DNA of 13,478 bases from Acidimicrobiales bacterium (GTDB lineage: Bacteria > Actinomycetota > Acidimicrobiia > Acidimicrobiales > SZUA-35): assembly GCA_013003325.1 (NCBI GenBank), contig JABDJU010000163.1, positions 1 to 13,478 of the forward strand. Reading direction: 5' to 3'. The notes beneath the pieces are model-generated. The model worked only from the letters and a program-made list of their open reading frames with translations, did no database searches and was not told where the DNA came from. The position numbers and the translations under genes were made by a program. Positions 12,237 to 13,478 of this stretch are shown one piece after another. Every line of letters starts with the position of its first letter. The stretch's first letter is position 1.

Positions 12237-13478
12237 TCCCGGACGCGTGGGAGGTTGTCCGAGGCTGGGACGGCGCCATCGATTCGGGCCGGATCATCGT
12301 TCTCCTCGAACACGATGACCCCCTCCCTCAGCTCCAACTGACCGATTGTCGACCCGTTCGGCAGCAGCCGTGTGCCGTCGGGCCCGAGGACCGCTTCGAC
12401 CTCCACGGTCACCCGGCCGATGCCGGCCTGATACCGATCCGACGCAGCCTGCAGAATCGGATAGGGGTTCACCGGCCGTCCTCCGTCAGGGTGCATCTGC
12501 AAATGAAGGTGCGGAGGCGTGCTGATGGCGTTGCCCGTCTTGCCCACATATCCGATGAAGTCGCCGGCCTTGACGAGATCGCCGACTTCTAGGTCCGGAT
12601 TGAATCCGGCGAGATGGGCGTAATACCACCGCGTACCGCTGTCGCCCAGAATCCAGATCTTCAGACCTCCGAGGGTGCCGACACCGATATCGGTGACCTG
12701 CCCTCCCTCGGCGGCCACGAGCCGTTCGCCCTCGGGCGCGAAGATGTCGATTCCCTCGTGCCAGTGTTCATCGATCGTTCCCGGTGCACGCGGGTAACCC
12801 CAGCTGTTGAGCAGCGGTTCGTCGTAGGTGCCATCGATCGGAAATACGACGTTTTCGATGAAGGCCGCCGACATATTGTTCCAAGTGGTCAGTTCGAACT
12901 CCAGATCCTGGATGAGTTCGGCCGATTCCTCGGCGGTCGATTGAGCGTCCCGCAGCCACTGCCAAACCTGAGCCTGGCGGTCATAGAGCTGAAGAGCCTC
13001 GGCAGCGAGGCGATTCCTGAGTCGGGTGTACTCCTCCAGCAGGTCCTGGTCGATCGACAGGACCTCCCCGACGAGGAACTGCTGTTGTTGATGACGCAGG
13101 ATGTCGTCGTGTTCGAGCGAGGGCGCCAGCTCAAAGGTGTCGCCCTGGACGAAGCTGGCCAGCGCTCGGCGCCGCAGCTGCTCTTCGATACGATGGAGCT
13201 TCTCGAGCGCCTCGACCGTCTCAGCTGACAGCGCCTTGCGTTCCATCGCCAAACGCTTCTCGTGAAGCCGTAACCCCCGGACCCTCGAGACGTTCACTGT
13301 GTGGTCCGCCCGGGCCTGATCGAGTTCCCGACCAACCCGTCGCAGCTCGCGACGATTGAGCACATCGGGCACGAACTCGGGCTGGTTGGCGTATCGTCCC
13401 CTCGGCTTCGGTGTGCACGGTTCCTCGCCGGCACCCGGTTCGGCGGCGGCCGCGTCGGCGGCCTCAACCAGCTCGCAC
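12233..13478 (-). CDS. Coiled-coil M23 (LytM) peptidoglycan endopeptidase-like protein 2, N-terminus beyond window
   Basis: The frame is open to the right edge, so the true start lies outside. A GTG at 13372 is possible, but 35 further in-frame residues precede it (CELVEAADAAAA at the edge, with two Cys and a Pro/Gly-rich stretch), and any signal peptide would lie beyond. The visible part is about 415 residues. A long charged helical region, probably coiled coil, covers about the first 200 residues and is rich in Arg, Glu, Gln and Leu. The M23 domain follows, with zinc-site HEGID and PPHLHLQMHP (H205, D209, H288, H290 counted from GTG 13372), so it should be active. About 70 extra residues follow the catalytic domain, unlike peptidase 1. 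It is probably secreted or membrane-anchored. It ends tail to tail with the ABC gene, sharing CTAG. Confidence 0.88.
   Translation of the reverse strand, partial: CELVEAADAAAAEPGAGEEPCTPKPRGRYANQPEFVPDVLNRRELRRVGRELDQARADHTVNVSRVRGLRLHEKRLAMERKALSAETVEALEKLHRIEEQLRRRALASFVQGDTFELAPSLEHDDILRHQQQQFLVGEVLSIDQDLLEEYTRLRNRLAAEALQLYDRQAQVWQWLRDAQSTAEESAELIQDLEFELTTWNNMSAAFIENVVFPIDGTYDEPLLNSWGYPRAPGTIDEHWHEGIDIFAPEGERLVAAEGGQVTDIGVGTLGGLKIWILGDSGTRWYYAHLAGFNPDLEVGDLVKAGDFIGYVGKTGNAISTPPHLHLQMHPDGGRPVNPYPILQAASDRYQAGIGRVTVEVEAVLGPDGTRLLPNGSTIGQLELREGVIVFEENDDPARIDGAVPASDNLPRVRD

Noticed and set aside
1..13478. Search for mobile elements, CRISPR, tRNA/rRNA, toxin-antitoxin or defence genes
   Set aside because: None seen: no repeat arrays, no integrase or transposase motifs, no terminal inverted repeats, and no cloverleaf-like sequence by eye.

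Overview
The window reads as ordinary chromosome of a high-GC actinomycete. Most starts are GTG, genes are tightly packed, and there is no transposase, integrase, CRISPR array, tRNA or rRNA. Four gene families together point to Actinomycetota: a mycothiol ligase (MshC), a phosphatidylinositol-type CDP-alcohol transferase next to a PIM acyltransferase, an InhA-type enoyl reductase, and a CNNM/CBS protein pair. Sequence divergence from mycobacterial homologues suggests a deep branch such as Acidimicrobiia, but that is inference from recall, not a search.

Layout. Positions 1-7069 hold eight minus-strand genes. In transcription order these are mshC, a PlsC-like acyltransferase, thrS, a HIT protein (Ap4A phosphorylase type), a two-TM protein, a small DinB-like protein, phosphatidylinositol(-phosphate) synthase, and PatA-like acyltransferase (cut by the left edge). 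The order thrS-HIT-pgsA-patA matches the mycobacterial PIM locus as I remember it, with two extra genes inserted between HIT and pgsA. fabI/inhA (7172-7957, plus) is divergent from mshC. It is convergent with a secreted coiled-coil M23 peptidase (7972-8952, minus). Next, also on the minus strand, comes a translationally coupled pair of CNNM/CBS membrane proteins (9014-11340). A stand-alone ABC ATPase of the YlmA/ModF type is divergent from them (11403-12236, plus). It ends tail to tail, sharing stop-codon bases, with a second coiled-coil M23 peptidase (12233 to the right edge, minus, N-terminus missing).

Theme. Nearly everything serves the cell envelope or core metabolism: inositol phospholipids and mannosides, phospholipid acylation, fatty-acid elongation, peptidoglycan hydrolysis, threonyl-tRNA and thiol chemistry. 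No new defence or mobile system is visible.

Expression. Four genes (mshC, plsC-like, the two-TM gene and M23 peptidase 1) have a TANNNT hexamer ending exactly 6 nt before the start codon, the geometry of leaderless actinobacterial transcripts. Internal genes instead show 4-base stop/start overlaps or abutting stop/start codons. Only pgsA, dinB-like and the ABC gene show a clear ribosome-binding site. The directional block is therefore probably several short transcription units rather than one long operon. No gene-free stretch exceeds about 105 bases; the longest are 1350-1453 and 7070-7171, both described below.
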